A DNA stretch of 64,000 nucleotides, from NCBI GenBank assembly GCA_030533445.1, contig CM060065.1, positions 8,388,474-8,452,473 on the forward strand, given 5' to 3'. A program made the translations under genes and the position numbers. The stretch is from Cyprinodon diabolis. Its lineage: Eukaryota > Chordata > Actinopteri > Cyprinodontiformes > Cyprinodontidae. The notes beneath the pieces were generated by a model, which ran no database searches, was not told the origin of the DNA, and saw only the letters and a program-made list of their open reading frames with translations. This document shows positions 31,150 through 45,000 of this stretch, piece after piece; positions within the stretch are counted from its first letter, which is position 1, and the number at the start of each line of letters is the position of its first letter.

Positions 31150-32241
31150 ACGACGGAGTATTTCGAGAATAAAGTCGTAAATTACGAGAATAAAATCATA
31201 AAATTAAGAAAATAAAGTCCTAAAATAAAAATAAAAATTTATATTTTATGACAACTCTTACAAGAAGCACTTTCTTCCCTAAAATGAGAAAGGTCTAGCA
31301 TTATGTGAAGTTATACTTTTGCTCAGGTTTGACAAATAAGGAAATCTTTATTCTAGCTGTTATGGTCTGGGTTCTGTTTGTTTTCTAGCCGTCAGGAATT
31401 TGGGGCCCAATGAAAGACATTGATATTGGACCCTCAACTTTTATGCTGGCCCTGAGACCTTATTTTTCATTAATCTGTGCTTGTAGTGACAGAACATGTA
31501 TTTTTTTATGTGGCAGCTTCAGGCTGCTCATGAGAATGATCAAGATTTATAGATGTCTTTTAATTGTTGTAATTTAATTTGAATATAAAAATCGAACTAA
31601 ACTGTTTTAATGTTGACACCGATTTTATTTAAAGTAAATATCATGTTAAACATCTACTAGCATTTAGCTGATGTTTAACCTCTGATAACTATGGTGTTTT
31701 CCTGTTGCCTGGTGTGGTTGGTAAAGGTAAATTCTCAGCTCTGGGAGATTTCTGGCTCAATTGTTTGGCCTTTTTGGCCTATTGGGGAGTTATTAGGTTT
31801 TTGTTGGTTGCCCTCTGTTGCCCTCTTGTGTTGGTCTACTCTTCCCTAACCGGACTCCTTCTAGAGGCCTCTGTTTACACCTGCTCCCAATCATCAGTCC
31901 TTTCTTTGTTCAATCTCTGATATATTTACTCTCCCTGAGCAGTTCCTCAGCGTTGGTTCCTCGTCGTTTCCTGGCTCCCCACATGAGTTTTCCCATGAAG
32001 TTGTCTGGTTTTTGGTTCCATGTATTTTGTACTTTGGTTTTTGGATTTTTTTTTAGTCTTAGTTATTTAATTAAATCTTCAAGAACTCACCTCTGCCTCC
32101 TCGCCTCTGCATTTGGGTCCTCAAAACCTCCACCAAACCCTGACACTCGCAATATTACTAATTTATTCTCGTAATGTTATGACTCTGTTCTCAAAATAAA
32201 AAAATAAAAATCTCTAGCCTGGCCCTAATACTCCACCGTTG
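31150..32241. mobile_element. Foldback element FB, copy 1, split by a solo LTR
   Basis: Outer edges TACGACGGAGTATT and GGCCCTAATACTCCACCGTT are inverted. AATAAAGTCGTAA-type short repeats lie in the left arm and their complement in the right. Internal blocks (ACTCTTACAAGAAGCACTTT, TTTGACAAATAAGGAAATC) match copy 2 at 51325-51983 in reverse complement. Interrupted at 31358-32145. Confidence 0.65.
31358..32145 (+). mobile_element. Probable solo LTR inside foldback element
   Basis: Begins TGTTATGGTCTGGG and ends CCAAACCCTGACA (TG...CA). Flanked by CTAGC on the left and CTCGC on the right, a 4/5-matched target duplication. FB copy 2 gives the uninterrupted sequence. No coding content. Confidence 0.5.
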
Positions 32242-33715
32242 TCTTTAATGCTGGGCTTAATTAAGAGCTGAAGGGAATCGTATTGCTCCAGCTCATTCTA
32301 ATGCTATATCTATAAATTATGACATCACACCAGAGCTCATTTCTTTCAAATAATTTTATCAAAGTGCCAATGAATGCAAAATTAGATAATATATTTCTTT
32401 AAATTCCCATGATTGTTACATACAGTTTTAAATAAGAAAACTGACAGCCATGTACTATTCAGCATGGGTTCTTAATAGGCCCTGTTTGCATCAATTATGG
32501 CATTTAGAAAATCAGCATTAATTCAGAAGTAGCTGTGCTTTAATTTGACCAGACTACTGTATATTACTGCAGTATCTTACTGGCTTTATCTAATTCTGGG
32601 GTGATCTAGACTGGTTGAATCGTTGTGCTTCTTGTTTGTAAAAAAAAATGTCCTTTTCATTGTGACACTCATATTGACTCAGATTACTTGTTTTATTTTT
32701 TTGTAAAGCTTTTACTGCTTCTAACAAATATGTACACAGTCTCCCTGCAATATGAGCTTTAAGTAGTGATTGTGAGATGAGGCGTCATGAGTCATTGAAC
32801 CGTTTGGCCAAATTGCTTCAACGATTCCCCACAGTTCATGTAGCTTCATTTGAAAATGTCACCACCTACTGGTGGAATGCAGAACTACAGTTAGTAATAA
32901 AATCTGTGATTTTTTGCAAATTTTTTTTCTTCTTGTTTTTGTTCCCATTTAAGTTCATTTGAAATTGTTAATTATTGCATATTATTACATTTTCTTCTGT
33001 GTGTAAAATGTCTTAGAAGAGAACAATGATTTTAGGTACACTGTTTTTCTGCCATTTTTGTGAAATAAGCTCAAGGAGACAGGGAAGGTGCTTGTGCAAA
33101 TTGGACAATGATGAGCATAATGAGAGGTGTTAGTCATTTGTATTCAAACATAATATTTTTTCCTCAGTTTTTGGTTTTAGTTGGGTTGGAAGTTATATGT
33201 TCAACCAATCTTTTGGCTAAACAGCCAATCTAATTTGGCTGTGTTTTTACCCAATCTACATTTTTACTAGGCCAAACCAATACAAATTAGTCACATTAGC
33301 CAAAAATTTAAGTATAATCGCAACTTTTAAAAGTCTAAGGTGGGTCTTGAACCATTAACCTCAGGGAAAAAGGACAATGTCTTACAGCTGACGCCACCAA
33401 CATTAAAAACTGTTTAACTCACAGCAATAGTACCTAACACTAAAGTTACAACTGTGTCCAGCGGCTCGCTAAGATTTTGACCATTACATTGTTTAAACTT
33501 TCTAAAATACTTTCAACCAACTAGATCGGTTGGAAAAACAACCAATCTGTTGTTAGTATACATCCAATCACTATCAAACTGATAGCAACTTTCATACTGT
33601 ACAAACTCCCACATCCTGACTGAGTAGTGAGGCTGTTTAAATGCCTGTCTAAGTTCTTGCGCTTTCTGAACCACTTCCTGAAGCGGTCACGCGGGTCACT
33701 GTAGCAAGGCTTCGG
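32242..33715. other. Intergenic between mrps11 and sv2b, no gene
   Basis: AT-rich. 32242-33130 shows no repeat hallmarks and could hold conserved non-coding elements. 33170-33560 has inverted CAACCAATC/GATCGGTTGG motifs of an unassigned small repeat. Confidence 0.35.
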
Positions 33716-34487
33716 CAGAGGCGTAGCCAGAGAATTTTTATAAGGGTGGCCAGGCAATAACCAATGTACACTGGGGGGGGGGCCGAAAGTGGATAGACAC
33801 CAGAACCAGAGGGTCAATCTACAGTATACTGTTTAACGCGAAAATTAAGGAGCAAAACATCCATATTTTCTAAGCAAAGACTACCTATACTTTCCAAAAG
33901 CTTTTGCTAACAAATAGATGAATATATCTAAAAATCCATGCTTCCTAGATAAAAGGTATAGTGGATAAGATTCTTTCAGGTATAAGCTCTGGAGCAAACA
34001 TCTTTCAATTGTTATTACTTACCTACTTTTATCAATAATCATTTTGCATAAAAGTGATATTTACAAGTACTAATATATACATAAAGCAAATGTCTCCACT
34101 GTGAGATCAATAAAGTCATAAATTGATTTTTTTAAAAAGTTTTTATTAAAATATTCATTTATTTATGAATTAACCAAAGACTCCTAGATGACATGTTCTC
34201 TTGTATATATATATATAACACAAAATCTAGTTCTGAAAAGAGCCTGAGTACTGTACTTACCATCTTTAATGTTAGCATATTGATGTGCATAATGAAACAG
34301 TGTTTTTGTTGTCAAGTAATTGTTAATAAATGAAATATAAATGTTTTGAACATTCCACTTGAAAGTATTACTGCTGCCTTCATCTGTATCAGAGGGAAGA
34401 AAATGGTAGGGGTGGCCACAGGGGTGGCCAATGATTGGCTACGGGTGGCCATGGCCACCCCTTTCCTCCCATCTAGCTCTACCCCTG
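33716..34487. mobile_element. Non-autonomous hAT element with 8-bp target duplication
   Basis: Ends CAGAGGCGTAGCCAGA and TCTAGCTCTACCCCTG. Flanks GGCTTCGG (33708-33715) and AGCTTCGG (34488-34495) match at seven of eight positions. GGTGGCC motifs repeat inside both ends. Confidence 0.75.
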
Positions 34488-34790
34488 AGCTTCGGACATC
34501 ATCAATTTTGGCTCCTCTCCTAAATGAATCACACCTCGACACACGCTTTGGGGAAATGAAGCCTCGGCTCATCTCATAACATCACTAACTTTAAGTGCTT
34601 GTGTTTGACAGAATGTGAAAGACATTTATGATCAGTAGTTAATTGAGAAAGCAATTAGTAATTCCCTTTATGTCCTTTTATCACCCTGTTTAAAATGTTC
34701 TTCTGTTTCTCTAAAACTGTTTATAATCATAGGATCCAAAGGTTTTAGTGGGGCACCATGAGTGAAAGGAAATGGATCACATCCTTCATC

Positions 34791-35841
34791 TTTATTCAAG
34801 TCATGATACAACTACTATAGTACATCTAATTTACACAGGTCTATATGTACAACAGCAAATACAATAATGGTAGACTCAGAGACATGTTGATACTAGCCAG
34901 ACATACACAGTCTCTCTCCCACACACAAACACAAGCTCACACACATAGGTCAGTTATACCAAATAAAGATAATGCTCCCCAAAAACATCTTGACACGTTG
35001 TCAGAAATGCACAAACTTTTGCAAATCAGTTTTTCATCAGAGTGTGAAATGAGAGCGTCAAATGAAAACATCAAATCTTACAGTTTTGCATTGTTCTATC
35101 ACGCTTTCTTTAGAAAAAGACAAAAAAAAAGACAATTCCTTACATTTTTTCATGGCAAGATGTGACAGATAAAGACCCTGCAACTACAGAAACGACACAG
35201 ATAAAACACAGCTCTACAAACGGGGGACAAACAGAACATCTCATCAGAGTCACATTACTTGGTGCTGGTTGGATATGCATCAGCTGGGAAAACTTAAGAG
35301 GGTTTAAAATCAGTCACTGCTAGAAAATTAAATTAGATGTTTTCACCTAAAAGAGAACAAACAGGAAGAAACAACTATAGACACAACAGAACTGATCCTA
35401 TTAAACATGGGGGGAATGATGACTGTAATATGTTATATTGCTGCTCCAGCTTGGAAGTGAGTCTCATCCATTTCAAGTTAGCAGTCCTCTCTCTTTAATC
35501 AAGGGGGAACAAAACCAAAGCACAACTTGGTAACTTGAACTAAATAACCATTTTTAATATTTTTAGACCAGATGTGTGTGAACAGAGATTGGATAGCAGA
35601 GGATGACATAGACTAGACTGATGTGATGTGACAGAGACGTTGGGCAGCCTGAGGAGCGTCCTCATATAAGAGAAAACAAAGGTTGATGTAGGCCACCATA
35701 CAGGTTTTAACTCCTTTAAACGATCTAACCGCATTGATACAAATCACACAAAATAGCGCCTTAATCTTTCCCCAATAAGTGCCCCCCCTCCCATTTTGCT
35801 GTTTGTGCCTGGAGGTCCGAAGCAATGCAAACTTTGGCTGT
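34791..35841 (-). other. sv2b: sv2b 3' untranslated region
   Basis: Follows the stop on the minus strand. Plus-strand TTTATT at 34791-34796 gives an AATAAA signal about 1 kb after the stop. No repeat element recognised inside. Extent is inferred. Confidence 0.45.
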
Positions 35842-36025
35842 TCAGGAGAGGATTTTCTCCCTGGTTTCAGGCAGCTTTAGAGCTACCAGGCCTCCACAGA
35901 CCAGGGCGGCGAAGGCCAGGAAGATGGGAATAATTTTGGTGATGCCAATGAAGGCGGCAAAGATGAAGCTGGCAATGATGGCTGCAAACTTACAGATCCC
36001 ATTCAGGATACCAAACGCTGTCCCT
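35842..36025 (-). CDS. sv2b: sv2b last coding exon
   Basis: Encodes GTAFGILNGICKFAAIIASF, IGITKIIPIFLAFAALVCGG and LVALKLPETREKILS then TGA. Acceptor TTTTTTTACAG. The C-terminus matches SV2B better than SV2A or SV2C. Confidence 0.95.
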
Positions 36026-38778
36026 CTGTAAAAAAACAAAAAAAACAAACAAAAAAACATAAAAGATGTAGATTCAAAACTCGAGAGCTGCTCCGTTCTT
36101 CAAACTCTGAGGTTGAGGGTTAAGTCTTTAGCTATTTATGAACATATATACATTTTTTGAACAATAAGAATCTGAAGGGTAAGAAATGCTTCGATGTCCA
36201 CAATAAATCAATACTTTGCACAACCTCCTTCTGCAATAATTGTAAGTTATTTTTTTTTTCTAACCCAGACTTTGATTTAGCTATTATAAAAAATGAATAT
36301 GTTTTCATTAGAACTGTTCCAAAGCAACTCTGGCTACAAACATAGTTGTCCTGCTAAAAGGTAAACTTCCAACCAAATTGGCAAAATGTTGCAGCCTCAA
36401 GCAGGTTTTTCTTCCAGTATAACGTTATATTCAGCTTCAGGGGGTGTAGGCATCTTTAAAGGCATGTGGGTTTTTTAAGTAGATCCAAAAACTTTTGGAA
36501 ACTAAAGTATAAAACAATAAAGGTACATTCTAAAACTGTAAATATGGTGTAAAAATTCGATATTTCTTGCCATTCATTTTAGAAAGTGAAACTGTTGTTT
36601 TATAGAGATTCAAACTATATAGAGTTAAATATTACAAGCTTTTATTTCTTGTAATTTGGATGATTATGGCTTACAGGTAAAACAAAAAACAAAACCATTC
36701 ATACCGTACCATGAGGCGTCATTGTGTTGCCATAGGAACAACTGCTTTCCCTCTCCGTTGGAGGGAAGAGGCGATCCCATTCTCGTTTATACCCACTACG
36801 TATACTCCAGGCACCTTCCGCAGCTTTGAGTGTGACTTAATTGCGATTGACATTTGATAGTTAAGTGTTAGTGTTAAGGGGGCGATTTGGGATTCAGACA
36901 CTGTGCGTCATAGCACTGCATAGGTGTAATGGAATGCTAAAGGGCTCTGTTCACAACTCCGCTGCCTTCTGAACTTAAGGGCTTTGTGGGCGAACTGATT
37001 GATCCAGGTGTGCCTGACTTCATAGCCATGGCCAGGCCCACCTGGATTAATCAGTTCACCCAGTAATGAAAGACATGAAACAAAAGAGCCGACTTAAGTT
37101 TAGGAAGTAGTGAAGTAGTGGAGTTGTGCATAGAGCCCATTTGCTTTAAAAGCAGTTTTCTGGTCGTGTTTCTTGGTGAGTCTGGGGTTTCATCCTTCGT
37201 CTTGACAGAGGTCCATAGATTTTCATAGGGTTTTAGATCCGGAGAGGTTGCTGGTCATTGAACCAGCTTTTGGTACGTTTGGCAGTGTGCTTGAAAATAA
37301 TTCAGCATCTCCATGCAGTTTGTCAGCAGGGGGACATATTAAAGGTATAGTAGAGGATATTCTTTTCCTGGTGGACTATCTAAATAAGTGGTCCTCCTAA
37401 TTTTCAATCTTTGTGTAAGGCCATCCTACGTGCTCGTCCACATTTTCACTTACCAGTGGTGAGTCTGACAGTGAAAAAATTGCAAATGTTGTAGCTTGTA
37501 TGAAAGCTTGTATGAGCGATGCAAACAGCAACTTGTAAACAGAGCGTGCACCAGGAGAAATAGGCTTCTGCACGCCCTCGCACTTGTTTAATAGGTGTCC
37601 CTTTTTTTGAGTGGGTACAGGGTTGAGCATGTGCATTTTTATTTTAAAGGCGACAGGGCGGGTCTTTTCAAAAATGCGCTAGAATTCTACATTGACAGTG
37701 GAGGACATCAGAGACAGGGTGTACAAACACCAGCAGATGACATGGTACCCAAACCATCACTGACTGGAAAAGTCTCATTGGAATTCAAGCAAGATTCTGG
37801 TCCTCTCGCACCAATCTGTGAAGAATGAGCTTCTTCAACATTGACCTTTTGTGATTTAACCTCCTTGTGGAGAGTGTTGATAACCGTGTACTGGACATAA
37901 GTCCAGTCAGAAGTTTTCACCATGATTGGACAGCGCATTAAAAGGCTCAGCAAACCTCTGTAGGTGGTTTGAGATAACTAGCTGATCAGGGTGTGACACC
38001 ATGAGTTTAAAATAATCACAATATTCAAATTTTCTGAGAAATAAATTATGTGTTTTTTTTTTTTTATTATTGTTATTTGTAAGCCATGCTCATCAAAATT
38101 GCAAGAAACAAAGGCTTGGCGTATATAATCCATAATAATTTTATACAAGTATCACATTTTGAAATGACTGCAATTTGTGTGGAAAAAAAGACATAAACAA
38201 CATAAATGTATTGCTTTTCTTTCATTTAGAGTTCTGCACTGCTTCGTGTTTAAAGCGGAAACATTCAAAACGTGAATAAGTTATTGGGCTACGAGTCGCA
38301 AAGCAGTCACAACTGATAAAAGTAAAACATGGTGGTTAAAATCCAAACAATCTCATTGTTTAGATTTGACCGTGCTGACAGAATCCTTTAGCATGTGAAA
38401 AATCTTTGACACCAGTAATATCTACCTCGTTATCTGGGATCATTGGCTTTTGGCTGGGGCAGCTGGAGAACACACTGAGAAGTTTCAGTCATTAGCCTGA
38501 TTTGTGTTTAAATAACCTGAAAAGTTGGAGGATTTAGATCTGATCAGGGTTCCTTTAAAGGTCTCGATGAAGATATAATATTCATTGTGAAAAAAATTGG
38601 ACTTAACTTGACACATACAGTGCCTTTCAAGCTGAACTTTATAACAACACACCTGTTTTTTGTTGAAATTCTGGGATATACCAACACAAAGCAACAGACT
38701 ACAGTGTAATAAAAGAGAAGAAAATATTTGCATGGTTTTCTTTTATTTATCATAAGAGCCTTTTTTATATATATTAAG

Positions 38779-38827
<49 letters not shown>

Positions 38828-39059
38828 TTTTTTTTTTTTTTTTGCACAAATACCTATTTGCAGTGAAACCATTGCAATTTGCAATTTACACTTTGACCAC
38901 TGCTGCACTTTTTGTATAACTCGTGTGTAACAATCCGGAAAGGTATTCCATCTCATTTGAAATATCAATGCAATGTTCATAAGCTGTATGCAATGCAATT
39001 TCGTTCTGTATGCACTCTGTGCATATGAAATGACAAATAAAGAAGTCTAAGTCTAAGTC

Positions 39060-39094
<35 letters not shown>

Positions 39095-42000
39095 TATGAT
39101 TTAAGTTTCTAAATATGCAAAACTACACAGAAAAAATATGGATTGCAATATGAGCCTCTAGGAGCCAATTTACCAGAACCTCACAAGCTGCGCATGTGCA
39201 AACGACGGAGTTCTTCTTGCAGATTGACAAGTCCAACCATCGGCATCTCTCGGCGCCAACGTTTTGTTTTGTTGAAGTACAGTGTGAGCAGTGTGTTGGT
39301 ATCATTGGGCAGTACAGTGTGTTAACATGCATCGCGAGCTGTGAACTTTTGTATCCTGCAATTTCATCGTACAGTTTAAGCTGTAACTACGTACTACGAT
39401 TGGAAACATCGTACAGTGTATGCCCGGCTTTATTGAGAAAAAGCTACGAAACTTTTTCCACAAAGAAATGTTTTGTACATTTCAATCAATAAAGTATGAT
39501 TTCATTTTACTTACTAAGAGGAGTTGATTTAACAAACTCAAATAACTTTAACTTCGAAATTTCTGTTATAAACAAAAGGTGTAATTTCGCTAGTTATACA
39601 CAGAGGTAAGGAGACATTACATCCTGCACACACAAGGCGAATCTAGGATAGCCATTTAACCTAACAGTCCTGTTTTAGACTTTGGGAGGAAGCCAGAGTA
39701 CCCAGAGAGAACTCATATATGCATTGGGATAAAATTCAAACTTCATGCAGAAAGATCCTGGACCAGGAATCGAACCAAGAACCTTTTTGCTGCATGCAAG
39801 AATATTTTCTATTAGACCTAAACATGGTTAGGCAATGAAAACGCACCAAGTTTACTCCTAATATCAAAGTACATATTACTTACATCTGTTAAGTTGGGAA
39901 CTTATTCAAATTTTATGTTAATAGTATTTGGTAAGATTAATAAAATCAACATGTCTTTTGATGGATATAGATGTAGGAATTATTTCTAAGAAACACATTA
40001 AATAAAATGTTTCATTCTGAACTAAAGGCAGTTACATGACAATTTGCAGTAAATTTTACATAAAAGGAAAAGAAAGCTCTACAAACTATAACCTCAGAGG
40101 TCTGAATACAACTGCTCACTACTTTTTAAGATTTATATTTAGAGTATGCTTGTTGTTATAACCTCACAAAATGTGACAATACTTCGCAAAGTTAAAATCT
40201 TTGATTGATTTTCTGCTATTGCTTGATAAGTTAGAAAAGATGGTGGCTGTATATTTTTTAATCCCTTGGTGCCATGTAGGGTGCTTTAATATATGAATAA
40301 ATCCACTTTTAACATGAGTGTAAAACCTTTTTAGGAAATAGTAACGATACCTTTGCATTTGTTAAAGAGCCACAGTTGGACGGTACCTTTTAGAGGAGGG
40401 GTAAAGCTCCACAGAGATGACTTCTAGCCCGTTCCATGCTGCCACACTGACAGCATAGAAAAGACACTGCCAACAGATTACAGCTCCTTGACTAAAGCTT
40501 AAGAGCAGCAGGAAGGTACAGGCCGACGACGCCAGCATAGAGCCTCCTGAAAAGAAAGAGGTGAATAACAACTGAGCTAATCTAACTAATGTTCTGTCTT
40601 GAATGCCATAAAAACGCTAATCTGTCAATAAACCCGAAGGTCTGTGACCAAATATCTCACCTATTATTCGAATCCTTCCTATCTTGTCCATGAAAAGTGC
40701 TGAGATGATGTTTCCAGGAAGCACAGCCAGACTTCCGAGGAAGCTGACCAGATAGATCACTATGTCGTTTTCCTCCTGGAAGTTTAAATGACAGCCTTTC
40801 TTTGGATGGAGGAAGGTGGTGTTTTCCATTTGACAGTTTTTGAACTTTTCCTGCCACAAGTCTGGAGAGAAAACACAAAAAGATAAAAGCAGGTTTCTTT
40901 TGGCCGACAGAACGCAGCGTCAGGCAATGGCGGCACCTGTGTTGTAGAAGATGGTGTTTTTGATGGTGCAGTTCTCGAAGAATGTGTTGGTTGATTTGAT
41001 GTCCTCAAAGTAGCAGTTCTCAAAGAGTGAATTCTCAAACTTCACCGATTTAATCTCGATGTTTGCAAATCTTAAAAGAAGTGGGAAAAATACAAAAACT
41101 GAATAAAAAGGTTTAAATCCTAACCCTTTGTTGGCTAGAACAGAGATTAACTCACTTGTCATGGATGTACTCTCCCTCGCGGTGGACTTGGTTGACCAGG
41201 GAGAAATTAAAGTGGAAGCGCTCCACGCGTTCTCGGTGAAACACTCTGACCTTGGACTGGTACTCCTCATACTGCATGTACTTTATCATATCAGGGAACC
41301 ACACCCCCAGTCCATGATAGCTAACGTACACAAGAAAGAAACATAAAACAAAACCAACTGAAGTAAAAAACATCAGTGACTCCTCCACCTGACTTGAAAT
41401 GAAGTAATACAATGGTTTGTAAAAGCTACATTAATTTTTGCATATTCTTGTCCAATTCTTCCAACAGTTAGAAGCTCCCTTAAAGCTTTGGGAAGCAGCT
41501 GTTCCAACTGTTGCATTTCCGAATTCTCCCGAGTGGTGCACGACTTTACTAACCTGACAACAGCCAGATGCATGTCTAGCTCCGCCTAGCTCCACTCACA
41601 TACATCTGGGACACCGCTCATTGAAAGTGATTTTCCCAACCAAATTTATGGTCTGGCCAATCAGGACGCAGGGCGGGTGTTTCCTGGATGTGACGTAGTG
41701 GAGAAGCGAAGTCTGCTGTGCACAATGTTGCCTTTTATCCGCACATTTTCATGGCACAAACGACATTGATCATTTACCGACATTGCGCTGATTCCACTGT
41801 TGCTATATCCATGATGTCGGCTGTTCTGTTTTGTTTTTTTCCTGCGTCGCTCTCATAGCTTCGGTGTGAGTGGTTGAAATAGCACGTCGATAAAGATGAC
41901 AGACAAGTGGCTTATCCAATCATATGCAAGGAGTTTTGATAAGGCCCAGCCTTCAGTAAAGGCAATTCCTATGGCGGTTTCCCAGATGTATGTGAGTGGA

Positions 42001-45000
42001 GCTAGGCGGAGCTAGACATGCATCTGGCTGTTGTCAGGTTACGACTTTACACGAGTGAATAAAGTGAATGTGATTGGTCGTTTATTAAGAGGGCGGGATT
42101 GTTGTGGCAGAAGGTTCGCAAACAAGTTTGGTTGTGGCCGGTTTGTCTGAAGCATCGTTGCTAACCAGTTAGCAACTTAGTGCTAGTAAGTTCCCAATGG
42201 CAAATTCCATTGGGACCAAGTAGCACTAAATTGGTGACTTAGAATAGACACTGTCAAATAACGCTGTGGACAGAGGAAACATGCAAGAGGAGGAGAGTTT
42301 AGTGTCGGGGGTCGTGGATGAGTCTCCTCCATCATACATTTTTTATTTAGAGGAGGAAAGCGGGGACGAAGATGTTGTGGAAGAGGACGCCAAGGCGGCA
42401 GAAGCTTGGTTTGGTGTAGAAGGCTTCCAGCCGTACATGTTTGAGCCCTTGCCTCGCAACGCTGCCAGTTCTGTTAGCTCTACGCCTGCTGAAGACATCC
42501 CTATGAACACTGGGACGGAACTCTATGGGAAAGGAAATTATTCTTAATTTTTATTTCAACCGTGGCGTATATTAGTTGAGACATATGAATCAAGATGCTA
42601 TGACCGAAAAAAAATGTGATTGACAGATGACCGTTGATATATGATTGGCCAAATTTATGTGTTCAGGCTGTCCAATAACTAACTGTCCTGCATAAAATAA
42701 CGAACATTTTTAAGACGGGATTTCGTTAAAAATAGAAATTTTCTTACTTTTGGGACTATATGGTCTGATAATTGTCATGATCTGGCCTGTTTGCTCTCCC
42801 TTAATTAGTAATCCCTCTCACCTGTCGTTTTCCCTCCCTGCCTCAATTATAATTTATTCCCCTCACCTGTTTCCTCCTGTTTATCTTCAGTGAAGCCTGA
42901 GCATTCAGTGCCAGATCATTGCTTGTCTTTCTTTCAGTCTTTCTGTTCAGTTTTATTTGGTTCATGTCCTGGATTCTAGCTGCCAGTGGAAAGAGGGTTT
43001 TAGTGTTTGTCTCGTCTCCTGATCGTCCACTGTTCCTCCCCCACGGAGTCCTCTGGGTTTTTGGCTCATTATGTGGGGAGGTTCAGTTTTTATCCAGTAA
43101 GCCTGGCTCCAGGGAGGAGACCAGTTTAAGGTCCTGCTTCAAGTTCCGGTTCCTACGTCCTGTCTCGGCTACCCTCTTCCACTGAGACTGCCTGTCTGCA
43201 CCTGATCCTGTCTGCTCCTGTGCCTGACCACCTGGTCATGCTTCTGGTCCCAGTCTGACTCTGAACCCTCCTGGGAGCCTGTGGATGCCTGGAAGTCTGG
43301 ATCCTGCCACCTGTTTCTGCTCCTGCCTGATCTGGATCCTGCCTGTTCCTGTCTGTTCTGGATCCCTGACCAGGACCGGCTTCCAGCATGACCTCTGGAA
43401 CTGCAGCACTGGGACATTCTTGGTCTGGACTGCTAAACCAGGTAAGTGACTCACTGAGAACATCATCTTCAGTCAGATGATCGTGGTCACTTACCTGTGT
43501 TTCTCCCAATACAGAATGTCTGAGATTGGGCGGTGCACCACCACCACCACCACCCCCCCTCCACCCTCCTGCCTGCAGTGTCCGCGAGCCACAGCTCCGC
43601 TTTTGTTTTGTTTTATTCAATAAACGTTTGAACTTTCCTACTGACTGTCTCACCTTGAATACTGGGTCCATCTCTCTCTGTTCATGACAGATAATATGCA
43701 TATTTAAGCCAGAATTCTTTGAATTTTAAGACTTGACTTCCCTACGCCTTTAATGACATACCAAAGAAAATCCCAGATGGAACCCAGATTTTTTTTCTTT
43801 AGTTGCATACCGCCAGTCAGCTGGCAAAAACAAAGCTCTACTGGAGAGATACATTCAATTGTGTGGACATACTTCTGCCTGTAAGCACCAAAGTTCAGAG
43901 CGCCACCTGTCTTGGTCACTGGGAATTGGCACTGGACAACAGTTAGGTCAAACTCTAGTCCTTGAGGGCAACTGTCCTGAACCTTAAGCCGCTACTTTTC
44001 CCCTACTCTTTGAACCATGCGGCTTACTCAAAGGTGCAGCTATTCTGTGGATTTTTCCTAACCGTCAGATGGGTGGATCTTCAAGTTAAAAATCAAAGGA
44101 GAAGGGGGAATAAGTTTCTTTTAGCACATGCTAGCAGCTGGTTCGATGGAGAACAAATGTCCACTCATTTTGACATTTATTTGCCGCATTAAAGCTGTTG
44201 AACCAATTAGCAGACTGAGCCGAACTCCTGCAGAGTTGAAATAAAGAGCTGACAAAGTCCCATCTTTTGTTTCTTACTGCCACAAGCCAACAATCTAATG
44301 GGAGTTGACATTCGTCCCTACTCCAGGGGTGATCTGTAGAGCAGCTCCCTCTATAGGTTTGGTGGGAGACAGTTCAGTAGATATTAGTGCCCTATTGCCG
44401 GGGATATAATGCCCCATTTCCACTAGCACTCTGAAACTGATCCGTTCCAAGTTCAGACCGAGCTTGGATCAAATAACCGTGCCGAGCTTGGTTCTTATGA
44501 CCATTTACACATCATGCTAGCACAGTTCCTCACTTCCTATTGGCGGTCCACGATACTACAGCTCTCAATTACGCAAACAAAAATGGCGTCACCCATAACA
44601 TTCAGGAACTCGTGCCTAGATAGCGTCCTCCGCCCAAATTTCAATGAGAGCCTCGGTCATCCCTGGTCCCTTCACATTCATTTGATGCCATTTATTGTTA
44701 ATAGGCTGAGAAGAAGTTGGTGTTGTGAACAGATGATGAGATCTGTGAATTTCAAAGCGGAACACGCTGGAAAACCTGCAAAATGAGTCAGCTGACTGTA
44801 AATAGGAGATGACGCGGTCTGCTCTTGCTTTCATTTTATCAGAGAACCGAGGCACAGATGAACCGTGCTGAGCCCTACTGTTGAACTAGTACTAGATTTT
44901 AGCACGGTTCAGTTGTGTCTGGCACGATCCACTTCAGTTATGTTCCATTTGCACTCAGCAGCTATCTCAGTTGCCGCGTCCGACCGTTCTAATTGGGGTT

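Larger units (their letters stand above)
36026..40386. other. sv2b last intron: repeat-rich
   Basis: Holds a foldback element (36941), a Tc1-like remnant (37165), AT microsatellites, a LINE tail (38885) and a SINE-like fragment (39606). No exon seen in the remainder. Confidence 0.45.

Noticed and set aside
43153..43701. 182-codon minus-strand frame rich in Gly, Gln and Arg
   Set aside because: Antisense low-complexity sequence inside a solo LTR defined by TG...CA ends and a target duplication.
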